Source: Cloacibacillus sp. (GTDB lineage Bacteria > Synergistota > Synergistia > Synergistales > Synergistaceae). Taken from it: a DNA stretch of 64,000 nt. Below are positions 35,951-45,139 of this stretch, in pieces. The first letter of the stretch is position 1; each line of letters begins with the position of its first letter. The position numbers were made by a program, and so were the translations under genes. Location: positions 1 to 64,000 of the forward strand of contig JAVVPF010000002.1 of assembly GCA_036655895.1 (NCBI GenBank). Direction: 5' to 3'. The notes beneath the pieces are model-generated. The model did not search any database and had not been told where the DNA came from. It worked only from the letters and a program-made list of their open reading frames with translations.

Positions 35951-36674
35951 AGATAGCATCCGTTTAAACAGGTATCTTGCGATGTGCGGTGCGGGCGCGC
36001 GCCGCAAAGTAGAAGAATTTATAACTGCGGGAAGAGTGACCATAAACGGCCAAACCGTCACAGAACCGGGGCGTCAGGTATGCGAGAACGACGCGGTGAC
36101 GCTTGACGGACGTCCCGTAAGCCCGGTGGAGGAGACATACCTCATCTTCAACAAGCCGGCCGGCATCCTCTCCGCTGTGGAAGATTCGCGCGAGCGCACC
36201 GTCATAGACATTCTGCCGCCCGCTATGGACAGGCTGAGGCTATTTCCCGTAGGCAGGCTTGACCGTGACAGCGAGGGGCTGCTCATCCTCACCAACGACG
36301 GAATGTTCTCGCAAGAGCTGATACATCCGAGCAACGGATTTACAAAGACCTATGACGTTGAGCTGCGCAAGCCGCTTGACGAGCCAAAGCTCATCCAGTG
36401 GGCGAAGGGCGTAGAGGCGGAGGGGCATTTTTTAAAGCCGATCTCCGTGAGACGGCTTGCAAAAAGCCCGATGCAGTGCTGCTTCGAGGTGGTGCTGGGC
36501 GAGGGGATAAAGCGCGAGATACGCCTCATGGCGCGCGCTCTTGACAACGACGTGCGGAGCCTGCGCAGAAGAAAGATTGGCAAGCTTACGCTGAAAGAGC
36601 TGGAGCCGGGAAAATTCGTCTCCGTCAGCCGCGACGAACTGTGGAGCTACATAAAAGAGGGGCGCACGGTCTAG
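35943..36674 (+). CDS. RluB/RsuA-type 23S rRNA pseudouridine synthase
   Basis: 243 residues. S4 RNA-binding domain (~5-65: RLNRYLAMCGAGARRKVEEF), then the catalytic domain with the Asp in VGRLDRDSEGLLIL and KTYDVELRKPL. It isomerises a uridine in ribosomal RNA; the RluB position is likely by context with scpAB but RsuA is possible. Starts 8 nt before the end of scpB. Confidence 0.88.
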   Translation: MSEDSIRLNRYLAMCGAGARRKVEEFITAGRVTINGQTVTEPGRQVCENDAVTLDGRPVSPVEETYLIFNKPAGILSAVEDSRERTVIDILPPAMDRLRLFPVGRLDRDSEGLLILTNDGMFSQELIHPSNGFTKTYDVELRKPLDEPKLIQWAKGVEAEGHFLKPISVRRLAKSPMQCCFEVVLGEGIKREIRLMARALDNDVRSLRRRKIGKLTLKELEPGKFVSVSRDELWSYIKEGRTV

Positions 36675-36698
36675 CAAAAAGCGCCGTGCGCCGCGGCC

Positions 36699-37442
36699 TT
36701 ATTCGTTCAGCATCCCTTCGGGCCAGCTTTCGTTTGTTCTCATGTTTTGCAGCGCATGCACGATGTTGCTTTTGAACTCGGGCACCTCAGCTTCAAGCGC
36801 CGCTACTATTTCCTTTGTGCTTTTTCTCTTCGACTTGTCGCCGAACGGGCAGCAGGCGCTTATGACCGGCAGCGAAAGCCGCGTCGCCTCAAGCGCTATG
36901 AGCCTTTCTTCGACGTAGACTAAGGGGCGTATGACGCGCATCTTTGTGCGGCTCATAAAAAGGTGCGGGTGAAAGCATTTGAAGCGTCCGCCGTAGAGCA
37001 GGTTCATCAAAACAGTCTCCGCGGCGTCGTCCTTGTGATGGCCGAGCGCGATGACGCCGCAGCCGAGCGCCGCCGCCTGATTTGCCAGTATGCCACGCCT
37101 CATGTTCGCGCAAAGGCTGCAAGGCGAGCGTTCCTCCCGCTCCTTCATTATCTGATAGGTCGGGTGCATGACGACGGTCACGGGAATATCAAGCGCCTCC
37201 ATGTAGGAAAAAAGCTTTTCTGGCTCCATTGCGCCGTTTGACTGATCTATGAGGCAGGCCTGCAAAGTAAAATCTACAGGGCTGCGTTTTTTCAGGGCGG
37301 CAAGCGCAAGCGAGAGCAGAAGGCTGTCCTTTCCGCCGGAAAGGCCTATAAGTATTCTGTCGCCGGCCCTTATCATGCTATAATCCCTTATAGCTTCCCC
37401 GGCGAAGCGGGATATTTTTTTAGACAGGGGATATGTTTCCAT
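36699..37442 (-). CDS. TtcA-like tRNA thiolation ATPase (PP-loop)
   Basis: 247 residues. PP-loop SGGKDS (35-40) and two Cys motifs, SPCSLCANMRRG (~128-139) and VISACCPFGDK, as in TtcA, which uses a 4Fe-4S cluster to thiolate C32 of tRNA. It is shorter than E. coli TtcA and could belong to a related PP-loop subgroup. The HHKDDAAET motif is intact. It faces rluB across a weak GC hairpin at 36661-36692. Confidence 0.75.
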   Translation of the reverse strand: METYPLSKKISRFAGEAIRDYSMIRAGDRILIGLSGGKDSLLLSLALAALKKRSPVDFTLQACLIDQSNGAMEPEKLFSYMEALDIPVTVVMHPTYQIMKEREERSPCSLCANMRRGILANQAAALGCGVIALGHHKDDAAETVLMNLLYGGRFKCFHPHLFMSRTKMRVIRPLVYVEERLIALEATRLSLPVISACCPFGDKSKRKSTKEIVAALEAEVPEFKSNIVHALQNMRTNESWPEGMLNE

Positions 37443-37529
37443 AAAATCGTGTTTCAGGCAAAAGGCCTCCTTTTTAGCTCTGATACATTTAATATCCTAT
37501 CATATTGAATAGGCGGAAGATACGACGTA

Positions 37530-38213
37530 ATGAAAAAAAATCAGATCATTCTGGCCGGAACGAACTTACTTTTTTCGGACGCGCTCCGGCTGGTTTTAGA
37601 AAACGACGGAAATTATACAGTAACTGTAGACAGCGCCTCCGAAACAGAGGCGGTAAAAAATTTATCGGCCGCTAGGCCTGACGTCATGGTACTCTATCAG
37701 CCGCAGCCGGCGCTAGGATTGATAGAGGCTCTTCGCGAGGCTGGACGCCGCGCAAAGGACATCCACGTACTTTTTATAGTTAAAGAGGCCACGGGCGATC
37801 TGCTGGCCTTTGCCGGAGAAAGCTCAAGCGTCGGCATCATGGACGAGAGCTCCTGCATGAAAGATTTCATGCAGGCTGTGCGCGCCATCGCGCGCGGCGA
37901 GCGCTATATCAGCCGCGCCGTGCTGTCGTCGGCCGGCGTCTGCGCCGAACGCAAAAGAGAGGACGATCCTTTGACCGAGGTGACGCCGCGCGAACGCGAG
38001 GTGCTCTATTGGCTCTCGCACGGCCTGACCAACAAAGAGATATCAGAGCGCATGATACTCTCTGAAAAAACTATAAAGAACCACGTGAGCCATATTTTAA
38101 AAAAATTGGAGCTGGCGGACAGGACTAAGGCCGCCGCGCTTGCGTGGCGCGAGGGATTGCCGCAGATTTCCGAGGAATTCTTTTCGCTTCGTGCACAGGC
38201 GATGTTAAAATAG
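37530..38213 (+). CDS. LuxR/NarL-family regulator with non-canonical receiver domain
   Basis: 227 residues. The C-terminal LuxR helix-turn-helix (~150-215) is canonical: TPREREVLYWLSHGLTNKEIS and TIKNHVSHILKKL. The N-terminal ~125 residues fold like a receiver but lack the key residues. The acidic pocket of the first strand reads ILAGTN instead of a DD pair, the phosphoacceptor Asp is Tyr in DVMVLYQPQP, and the conserved Lys region reads GIMDES. So control by phosphorylation is unlikely. The adjacent YbhN and ICMT-like genes are possible targets. Confidence 0.82.
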   Translation: MKKNQIILAGTNLLFSDALRLVLENDGNYTVTVDSASETEAVKNLSAARPDVMVLYQPQPALGLIEALREAGRRAKDIHVLFIVKEATGDLLAFAGESSSVGIMDESSCMKDFMQAVRAIARGERYISRAVLSSAGVCAERKREDDPLTEVTPREREVLYWLSHGLTNKEISERMILSEKTIKNHVSHILKKLELADRTKAAALAWREGLPQISEEFFSLRAQAMLK

Positions 38214-38257
38214 GCGGTGTATGATAATATAGTTCTGTTTGACAGGGGAGGCATACT

Positions 38258-39349
38258 TTGACCGTCCAGAAGAGTTTTTCAATCTTTGTAATAATAGTGA
38301 TGGCCTCGATTGCCGGCGTTCTATTTTTCAGTATAGACGCCTCTACTTTCGCCATGCTGAAACACGCGGACCCAGTGCTGCTTGCCTGCGCGGCGGGCCT
38401 TGTTGCGGTCGGATGGGTGCTGGATGCCTGCAAATTTATGGTGCTGGCCCGAGCTGCGGGAGAAAAACTTTCATTTAAATGCACAATAGAGGTCGTCTGG
38501 ATAAATTATTTCGGCTGCGCAATCACTCCGATGCAAAGCGGCGGAGGCCCGTTTCAGATATACCTTCTTTACAAAAACGGCGTTTCAGTGGGCAAATCTG
38601 TGGCTATAACTCTCGTGCGCACTTTACAGATACTCTTTTTGCTGGCGCTTGTCGTTCCGTTCTCACTTTTAGCCGATCCCGAGATACTAAAAAAATATAT
38701 CTACATGCGGTGGTATGTCTGCTACGTGGTCGTCTTTATCGGCATAAGCGCCTTTATGATGGTGGTCAGCGTCATAAGGCCCCAGTGGATAAAGCACTGG
38801 ACGAACGCGGTGCTCGTCTGGGTCAAACGGCTCGGCGTGCTGAAGCCCAAATATCTGCTGATGGCGGTGCGGTGGGTCAATAAAGAGGTCGACGCCTACA
38901 ACACGAACATTAAGTTATTCATCTCCACCGGCAAATGGTGGTTCATCTTTTCCATGTTCCTCGCCGCGGCGCATCTGTTCGTCTATATGTCGATCATGCC
39001 GTGCCTGATATTGGCCGCGGGTTTTCCAGTCAACTATACGCAGTGTATGCTCGCTGAATCGCTGCTCTTGTTTATGCTCTATTTCGTCCCAACCCCGGGC
39101 GCAAGCGGCGCCGCCGAGGGCGGAGCCGTCGCGGTATTCAGGCTCTTCGTCCCGTGGAGCGTTTCCGGCGTCATGGCGGTGACGTGGAGGCTGCTTTCGG
39201 AATATACCGGCATCGCGCTCGGCGCGTACATTATTGTCAAGATGCTTGGCTGGGGCGGAGCGAACAAGGTGATGAAGCACGAGGAGACTGTTATAGAAAA
39301 TACAGAAAAGGCAGAAGAAGCTGAATATGAAAATAAGCAAAAAAGTTAG
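38258..39349 (+). CDS. YbhN/AglD-family membrane protein (LPG synthase TM-like flippase)
   Basis: 363 residues with about eight hydrophobic segments. The family signature FGCAITPMQSGGGPFQIYLLYKNG is visible around residues 85-108, and GASGAAEGGAVAVFRLF later. Members include the flippase part of MprF and AglD; the substrate is probably a lipid or lipid-linked compound. TTG start 6 nt after AGGGGAGG. The charged tail (ENTEKAEEAEYENKQ) overlaps the next gene by 23 nt, so the two are coupled. Confidence 0.78.
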   Translation: MTVQKSFSIFVIIVMASIAGVLFFSIDASTFAMLKHADPVLLACAAGLVAVGWVLDACKFMVLARAAGEKLSFKCTIEVVWINYFGCAITPMQSGGGPFQIYLLYKNGVSVGKSVAITLVRTLQILFLLALVVPFSLLADPEILKKYIYMRWYVCYVVVFIGISAFMMVVSVIRPQWIKHWTNAVLVWVKRLGVLKPKYLLMAVRWVNKEVDAYNTNIKLFISTGKWWFIFSMFLAAAHLFVYMSIMPCLILAAGFPVNYTQCMLAESLLLFMLYFVPTPGASGAAEGGAVAVFRLFVPWSVSGVMAVTWRLLSEYTGIALGAYIIVKMLGWGGANKVMKHEETVIENTEKAEEAEYENKQKS

Positions 39350-39911
39350 TTCGCTCGCGTTTAAGGGACGAGGCCTGTTTTGGGGATTTTTCGCGGCGGG
39401 GATATTGATCTTTCCCGGCCATTTTAATATTATCAGGTTCATCTGTGGGATCATTCTGGTGCTTTTAGGACAGCTGCTTCGCTTCTGGGCCGCCGGCTTC
39501 ATTCCGAAATACCGTACCGAAACTATAGGTGCGCCAGTTCTCATCACATGGGGGCCGTACGCCTATGTCAGAAATCCTCTTTACGCCGGAAACGCTCTGA
39601 TGGGGCTCGGCTGGTCGCTCATGGTGAGCTGGGGCTGGGTCGGCGCCTTCGCCGCGGCTTTTTTCCTGCTCTATTCGCTGATCGTCATCCCGGCGGAGGA
39701 ATCTTTTCTTGGTGAAAAGTTCGGAAGCTCGTACACCGAGTACAAAAGCAAAGTGCCCGCGCTCTTTCCGATTTTGGGCGCGCCCCTTCGCGCTGCAAAC
39801 CAGAACGCGCGCCCGTTTGACGCAGCTCAGGCATGGGCCGAGGAGATATATTCCATCCGCGTCAACATCGTCGTCACGGTAATTATTTTTATACGTCTTT
39901 TTCTGCTTTAA
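39327..39911 (+). CDS. Isoprenylcysteine carboxyl methyltransferase (ICMT/PEMT)-family membrane protein
   Basis: 194 residues, four to five hydrophobic segments, with the SAM-binding family signature GPYAYVRNPLYAGN and the EESFLGEKFGSSYTEYK end. Members methylate small membrane-bound substrates; bacteria lack prenylated proteins, so the target is unknown. It overlaps the YbhN gene before it and its TAA overlaps the convergent MBL gene by 4 nt. Confidence 0.75.
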   Translation: MKISKKVSSLAFKGRGLFWGFFAAGILIFPGHFNIIRFICGIILVLLGQLLRFWAAGFIPKYRTETIGAPVLITWGPYAYVRNPLYAGNALMGLGWSLMVSWGWVGAFAAAFFLLYSLIVIPAEESFLGEKFGSSYTEYKSKVPALFPILGAPLRAANQNARPFDAAQAWAEEIYSIRVNIVVTVIIFIRLFLL

Positions 39912-40780
39912 AGCATCATAAATTTGTCTGCGACCGGCTTGGTTATTTTTCTGTATATAGCCAGGCTGTCCAAGTCAACTATCATCCCGTCCTCTCCCGG
40001 GACGACCTTCGTCTGCGGCGTGTCGAGGTCCCGCAGATATTTTTCCCCTTCCGGCGAGGTCATCATGGCGCCTAGGTGAGAGAGCGTCGCCGTCTTTGGA
40101 TGGAGCGTCGTCAGCAGCCCGCGCAGCTCTTCGATGGACATGTGGTCGAGGCGCAGTTTTCTGTTGGGGAAGGTGACGTTTATCGAAAGATACGAACAGT
40201 CCTCGTATCTCTTTGAAAAGCTCGGCAGTAGCCGCGTGTCGCTGATAAGGCCCCACTCCGGCAGTCCCGGGCCGCGAAAGACGTACCCGAAACAATCGAC
40301 GCCGTGATGGAAGTGCGCCACAGGCTCCGCCGTGACGCCGCGGCCAAGCTCTATTCTCATTCCGTCTTCCGCTGTGGCCGTGCTGTGCGCCTTCGCCTGA
40401 GAATATTTCAGCACGACCGGGTCGCTGCCGTGCATTGCGTCCTGCGGCGCCACTAGCAGCCCTCGGTCTTCAAAGCCGCCCTGCGTCATACATTCTATCA
40501 GCACATTGGCGTCCGTGCTGTGGTCTATATGTTTATGCGTCAGCATCACAACGTCTATCGCGGCGCTGTCAAGCGCGGGCTGCGCCGCGCAGATTTGCGC
40601 GAGGCTGCCGGGGCCTGGGTCGACGACGCAGTTTATGCCGCCGTAGCGAAACCATATCCCTCCGGTGCTTCGCGCCTGCTTTATCATCGAGAAGCGGCCG
40701 CCGCTCGTACCGAGATACCTTAAAAAGTTCTCAGGATAGGAAAAGTCCGCCGCGTTATCGTGTTTTTTATCATCATTCAT
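39908..40780 (-). CDS. Metallo-beta-lactamase-fold hydrolase
   Basis: 290 residues. The metal motif is LTHKHIDHSTDAN (HxHxDH form), and a later His is in ATLSHLGAM. GINCVVDPGPGSLAQI is the preceding beta-lactamase-fold strand. The substrate is unknown; the group includes phosphodiesterase and RNase Z-like enzymes. It lies 9 nt downstream of the YgjP-like gene and forms an operon with it. Confidence 0.75.
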   Translation of the reverse strand: MNDDKKHDNAADFSYPENFLRYLGTSGGRFSMIKQARSTGGIWFRYGGINCVVDPGPGSLAQICAAQPALDSAAIDVVMLTHKHIDHSTDANVLIECMTQGGFEDRGLLVAPQDAMHGSDPVVLKYSQAKAHSTATAEDGMRIELGRGVTAEPVAHFHHGVDCFGYVFRGPGLPEWGLISDTRLLPSFSKRYEDCSYLSINVTFPNRKLRLDHMSIEELRGLLTTLHPKTATLSHLGAMMTSPEGEKYLRDLDTPQTKVVPGEDGMIVDLDSLAIYRKITKPVADKFMML

Positions 40781-40789
40781 GAGCTGTCA

Positions 40790-41488
40790 TCACCATCTAT
40801 AAATATTTCCCTCTTTTTTAAGCTCCGCGCGCCGTTTTTCGTAGTCGGGGCAGTAGGTCTTTACGCGCCTCCAGAAGGCGCCGGAATGGTTCATCTCAAA
40901 GAAATGGCATATTTCATGGACCATCACATATTCCATAAGAGATTTCGGTACAAGCGCAAGACGGACGTTCAGCGTCATGGCGCCGGTGGTGGAGCAGCTT
41001 CCCCAAAGCGTTTTGGTCTCTTTTATGTGTACCGTCTTTGGCCCCGCGCCCATTTTTTTGCAGAGCGGAGGCAGTTCGCGGTGTATCAGCTCTTCCAGCC
41101 TGCGCGCGTACCATACTTCAAAGTTATGCCGTATCTTGGTTTTATCCTCGAAATCGCAGCAGAAAAAACGTCCGTCGCGAAGCTCTATCGGAGGCGTCGC
41201 AGCATAGCCGCATAATGTGAGCGGGAACAGTTCGCCGCGGAAGTAAAAAAGCTCTCCCTCCGCGTATTTATGGGACGGCGCTTTTGCACGCGTTCCCGCG
41301 TTTTTTATTTTTCTCAAAAAGCTCTCCGCGTTGTCTTTTAGCACGCGTTCAAGCTCCGCGGCGGGTGTGGCCTGCGGCGCGGCGATGAAGCAGCGGTTCT
41401 CCTCGTCAATGCCGAGCGAGATGCGGCTGCGTCTTGCGTTTCGCCTTATTTCAAAGTCAGTGCCGTTCATCCAGATATGATCCGCCAT
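40790..41488 (-). CDS. YgjP-like zinc metallopeptidase (DUF45)
   Basis: 232 residues. HEICHFFEMNHSGAFW carries the HExxH zinc site and the third-ligand region of the SprT/WLM-like group. The rest (WGSCSTTGAMTLNVRLAL) is the family signature. Cytoplasmic, substrate unknown; some members act in DNA or protein repair but this is not established here. Confidence 0.82.
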   Translation of the reverse strand: MADHIWMNGTDFEIRRNARRSRISLGIDEENRCFIAAPQATPAAELERVLKDNAESFLRKIKNAGTRAKAPSHKYAEGELFYFRGELFPLTLCGYAATPPIELRDGRFFCCDFEDKTKIRHNFEVWYARRLEELIHRELPPLCKKMGAGPKTVHIKETKTLWGSCSTTGAMTLNVRLALVPKSLMEYVMVHEICHFFEMNHSGAFWRRVKTYCPDYEKRRAELKKEGNIYRW

Positions 41489-41608
41489 AATTACTCCTAT
41501 AACGCTTAAAAGATGCTAATATTATAAGCGAAGTAAAGAAAAATTTTGCTGAGCAATATTGATTGGATAGAAATAAAAATAAGAGACGTACTAAGACGGA
41601 GAGATATT

Positions 41609-43429
41609 TTGTATAAGAACAGACCAATGATAAAAAAAGCGGACAGAAGCGCCTTTCTTCCCGTATGCCGTAAAGATATGGAGGCGCGCGGCTGGGACGA
41701 GCTGGACCTCCTCGTCATAACCGGAGACGCCTACGTCGATCATCCCAGCTTCGGGCACGCAATAATCGCAAGGTGGCTAGACGCGCACGGCTTTCGCGTA
41801 GGCGTCGTTTCGCAGCCCGATTGGCGCGCCACGGAAGATTTCGAAAAGATGGGGCGTCCGCGGCTTGGCATCATGCTCGCCGCCGGTAATCTGGATTCAA
41901 TGCTCAACCACTACACCGCCTCCGGAAAAAAACGCCGCCGCGACGACTATACCCCAGGAGGCGTAAGCGGCAGAAGGCCCGACCGCGCCACCGTCGTCTA
42001 CTCAAACAGAGTGCGTCAGCTTTGGGGCGACATTCCGCTTGTCATCGGAGGCATTGAGGCGAGCCTTCGCCGCTTCGCGCATTATGATTACTGGAGCGAC
42101 AGCGTCAGGCGTTCGATGCTCACGGACAGCCGCGCGGATCTGCTCGTCTTCGGCATGGGAGAGCTTGCTTCGCTTGAAATTGCGCGCCGCCTTGCGGACG
42201 GAGCGCCGGTATCCTCTATCCGCGACATAGCGGGCACATGCTGGAAGACGCACGACGCGGAGGCGGCAAACGACGCCGTCACGCTCGATTCATTTGACGA
42301 GGTATCTTCAGATAAATTAAAATTCGCCGCCTCCTTCAAAAAATATTACGATGAGCAGGATTCTTTCAGAGGAAAAAGGCTCATCCAGGATCAGGGCGCA
42401 TGGCACGTTGTGCAGAACCGCCCCGCGCGTCCGCTTACTACGCGCGAACTTGACCGAGTCTACGCTCTGCCCTACGCGCGCGCCTGGCACCCAGATTATG
42501 ACGCGGTTGGCGGCGTACCAGCCTTCGCCGAGGTGAAATTCAGCATCACCAGCCACAGAGGATGCTTCGGCGAGTGCGGCTTCTGCGCGATAAGTTCGCA
42601 TCAGGGCAGAATGATCCAGCGCAGGAGCGACGAATCTATGATCAAAGAGGCGGAGCTGCTGACGAAGCAGCCCGACTTCAAAGGCTACATCCACGACGTT
42701 GGAGGCCCCACCGCGAACTTCACCGCGCCGTCGTGTCCAGAGGCGCTAAAACGCGGGAGCTGCAAGGGGCGTTCATGCCTCTATCCGCAGCCGTGCCGCA
42801 GCCTGCGCCCCGATCACTCCGATTACATAGAACTGCTGCGCAAGGTGCGCGCCGTGCCGCGCGTCAAAAAAGTATTCATACGCTCCGGCATAAGGTACGA
42901 CTATATGCTTGCCGACAAAAAAAATGACTTCCTCGAAGAACTCTGCAAATATCACATAAGCGGCCAGCTCAAAGTAGCGCCGGAGCACGTAAGTCCAGCG
43001 GTGCTGAAATACATGCGAAAACCAGCGCGCGCTGTGACGGAGGAATTTTTGAAACGTTACAACGAAATGAACGAGAAGCTCGGCCTGAAGCAGTTCATGG
43101 TGCCGTACTTTATGTCGGCCCATCCCGGCTCTACGTTGAAAGAGGCGGTGGAGCTTGCGGAGTTCATACGCGACAGCGGCCTGCGCCCCGAGCAGGTGCA
43201 GGATTTCACTCCGACGCCCGGCTCGCTTTCGACCTGCATCTACTACACCGGCGTCGACCCTGCGACGATGGAAAATGTCTATGTGCCAAAAGAGATGGAA
43301 GAGCGAAAGATGCAGCGCGCGCTTTTGCAGTATTGGATGCCGGAGAACCACGAATACGTCATAAAGGCGCTCATAAAGGCGGGGCGCAGAGATCTCATTG
43401 GCGCAGGAAGCCGTTGCCTCGTCAGATAG
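41609..43429 (+). CDS. YgiQ-family radical SAM protein
   Basis: About 607 residues. N-terminal domain of the UPF0313/YgiQ type (DELDLLVITGDAYVDHPSFGHAIIAR-like), then the radical SAM 4Fe-4S motif CFGECGFCAI, and the C-terminal family end HPGSTLKEAVELAEF. Function is unknown, conserved across bacteria. The TTG at 41609 follows ACGGAGAG; ATG at 41627 is a good alternative, and an even longer frame starts at 41546. Confidence 0.85.
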   Translation: MYKNRPMIKKADRSAFLPVCRKDMEARGWDELDLLVITGDAYVDHPSFGHAIIARWLDAHGFRVGVVSQPDWRATEDFEKMGRPRLGIMLAAGNLDSMLNHYTASGKKRRRDDYTPGGVSGRRPDRATVVYSNRVRQLWGDIPLVIGGIEASLRRFAHYDYWSDSVRRSMLTDSRADLLVFGMGELASLEIARRLADGAPVSSIRDIAGTCWKTHDAEAANDAVTLDSFDEVSSDKLKFAASFKKYYDEQDSFRGKRLIQDQGAWHVVQNRPARPLTTRELDRVYALPYARAWHPDYDAVGGVPAFAEVKFSITSHRGCFGECGFCAISSHQGRMIQRRSDESMIKEAELLTKQPDFKGYIHDVGGPTANFTAPSCPEALKRGSCKGRSCLYPQPCRSLRPDHSDYIELLRKVRAVPRVKKVFIRSGIRYDYMLADKKNDFLEELCKYHISGQLKVAPEHVSPAVLKYMRKPARAVTEEFLKRYNEMNEKLGLKQFMVPYFMSAHPGSTLKEAVELAEFIRDSGLRPEQVQDFTPTPGSLSTCIYYTGVDPATMENVYVPKEMEERKMQRALLQYWMPENHEYVIKALIKAGRRDLIGAGSRCLVR

Positions 43430-43565
43430 CAGCGCGCGGCGGCTTTGTTTTGAGTAATATTGCGCCTCGGTATGGACAATAGGCCGCTATGGTTATAAAA
43501 TTTACAGGTGCGACATTGAAAAAGGGGATCATGGAAAGATCCGTATCCAATCAGGAGGTATGAAT

Positions 43566-43982
43566 GTGAAAAAAACAGCTGTATTATTGCTGGCAATAGC
43601 GGCGCTCTTTGCCTTTGGCGCGATCTCATACGCCGCGGAAGACAAAGTCGGCTACGTTGATGATATGGGCGTCCTTCAGCAGTTCTCGAAATTCAAGCAG
43701 GCTCAGAAACAGCTTGACGAGCTTGGAAAGAAAAAGTCAAACGCGGCCAAGGCTGCCTTTGACAAGGAAAAGGACGAAAAGAAGAAGAGCCAGATAGTCC
43801 AGAATCTTCAGCTTGAGCTGCGCCAGGAAGAGACAAAGCTTATGAACCCGGTGCTCAAACAGGTAAACGACACAATAGCCGCGGTCGCGAAGAAAAAGGG
43901 CATCACGATAGTCGTGAACAAAGTGCTCGTATATTACGGCGGGATAGATCTCACGCCGGACGTAATAGCCGCTCTTAAGTAA
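43566..43982 (+). CDS. Skp/OmpH-like periplasmic chaperone
   Basis: 138 residues. A signal peptide (TAVLLLAIAALFAFGAISYA) then a mainly helical, Lys/Gln-rich coiled part (~40-100) and a strand-rich end (KGITIVVNKVLVYYGG). This matches OmpH/Skp, the trimeric chaperone for outer-membrane proteins. GTG at 43566 is preferred because CAGGAGG sits 7 nt before it; the ATG at 43560 touches that sequence. Confidence 0.8.
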   Translation: MKKTAVLLLAIAALFAFGAISYAAEDKVGYVDDMGVLQQFSKFKQAQKQLDELGKKKSNAAKAAFDKEKDEKKKSQIVQNLQLELRQEETKLMNPVLKQVNDTIAAVAKKKGITIVVNKVLVYYGGIDLTPDVIAALK

Positions 43983-43997
43983 TTTTGACAGATAGAG

Positions 43998-44030
43998 GCC
44001 GTCTCCCCGAAAGGGCGAGGCGGCTTTTTC
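43998..44030 (+). terminator. Terminator of the Skp-like gene
   Basis: GCCGTCTCCCC and GGGCGAGGCGGC pair around GAAA and run into TTTTTC. Confidence 0.85.
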
Positions 44031-44037
44031 ATGCCCT

Positions 44038-44077
44038 TTTGACTATGATTGACTTATGTTGACCTATAATATATAAT
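44038..44077 (+). promoter_or_regulatory. CtsR operator overlapping the clp operon promoter
   Basis: Three heptads, TTTGACT, ATTGACT and GTTGACC, lie at 10-nt spacing, the complement form of the CtsR site (GGTCAAA repeated every 10 nt). The middle one supplies the -35 TTGACT (44049-44054), followed after 17 nt by TATAAT (44072-44077). CtsR bound here would block RNA polymerase, so the operon is probably auto-repressed and heat-inducible. Confidence 0.8.
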
Positions 44078-44133
44078 CACTATTGGTTAAATTCGGGTTT
44101 TTCTTGCCCTTTTTTGGAAATGGAGTGAATAAT

Positions 44134-44619
44134 GTGTCGGCATCCAGCCTTACTAGAAAAATAGAGGAATATATCGCCCAGCTTTTGGAAGATAACGGCG
44201 GAGGAATGATCTCGCTCAGAAGAAAAGATCTTGCCGAGCAGTTTGAATGCGTCCCAAGCCAGATAAATTATGTGCTCAGAAGCAGGTTTGCGCCTGAAAA
44301 CGGCTTTATAGTCGAAAGCCAGCGCGGCGGTCACGGCTACATTCGAGTAGTCCAGCTGACATTTAAAAACTGCGAAGAAGAGGTCATACATTTAGAGGAC
44401 CTTATCGGCAACAAGCTCTCGGAGCAGGAGTCGAAGCGCCTGATGATGAACCTTCAAAACAGAAAGCTGCTCACGGCGCGCGAACGCCTCTTGATAGAGG
44501 TGGCTCTGCGCAATCAGGAAGAGATGGGGCGCACGCTGTATGACATTTCAATATATAAACGGGAAATAATGAGGGCAGAGCTGCTAAAAAAGCTGCTCAC
44601 GAGCCTTGCGTTGAGTTAG
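44134..44619 (+). CDS. ctsR: CtsR family heat-shock repressor
   Basis: 161 residues. The N-terminal winged-helix (SSLTRKIEEYIAQLLEDN, MISLRRKDLAEQFECVPSQINYVL) and the GGHGYIRV wing are family signatures; the C-terminal dimer part follows. GTG at 44134 is chosen because TGGAGTGA precedes it and the length then matches the family. In Gram-positives CtsR controls clp genes; here it heads ctsR-mcsA-clpC. Confidence 0.88.
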   Translation: MSASSLTRKIEEYIAQLLEDNGGGMISLRRKDLAEQFECVPSQINYVLRSRFAPENGFIVESQRGGHGYIRVVQLTFKNCEEEVIHLEDLIGNKLSEQESKRLMMNLQNRKLLTARERLLIEVALRNQEEMGRTLYDISIYKREIMRAELLKKLLTSLALS

Positions 44620-44632
44620 GAGGCGTAGTTTT

Positions 44633-45139
44633 ATGCTGTGTGAACAGTGCGGAGTAAAAGAGGCGGAGATACATCTGGTAAATGTGGTAAACGGAGAGCG
44701 CCATTTCTCTCATCTTTGCAGAGAATGCGCCGGTACGAAGCTGAGGCTTGACGACGTTTCAAATATAATAAAAATGTCTTTCTCCCTTGACGGTCTCTCC
44801 AACATAGAAGAGGCTTTCAAGGAACTTGTCATGCCCGCTTTAAGAGGAATAGAGGTAACGAAAAAGAAGCGCCATATCTGTCCGCACTGCGGCTCAGTGC
44901 TGCCTGCGTCGATGTTTGCTGACAAAGAGGCGGACGATCTCTTCGATGAGATGAGCGCGGAGGATGTTAGGCATATCTCAGAACGCGCGGCTCCCATCTC
45001 CGCTGAAGAAGAGATGGCGGAACTTTCCAAAAAAATGGCGGAGGCCGTAAAAAAAGAGGAGTACGAGGCGGCGGCGAAATTCCGTGACCGTATCTTGGAA
45101 CTCAAACATTCGGCCGCGCCGCAGGAGAAAAGAAACTGA
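44633..45139 (+). CDS. mcsA: McsA-like zinc-finger protein (UvrB/UvrC motif)
   Basis: 168 residues. Two Cys pairs (LCEQCGVKEA/LCRECAG and CPHCGSVLPAS) can bind zinc, and a UvrB/C motif (EEEMAELSKKMAEAVKKEEY) closes the protein. In Gram-positives McsA activates the arginine kinase McsB; no mcsB is present between this gene and clpC. Its stop overlaps the clpC start. Confidence 0.85.
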   Translation: MLCEQCGVKEAEIHLVNVVNGERHFSHLCRECAGTKLRLDDVSNIIKMSFSLDGLSNIEEAFKELVMPALRGIEVTKKKRHICPHCGSVLPASMFADKEADDLFDEMSAEDVRHISERAAPISAEEEMAELSKKMAEAVKKEEYEAAAKFRDRILELKHSAAPQEKRN

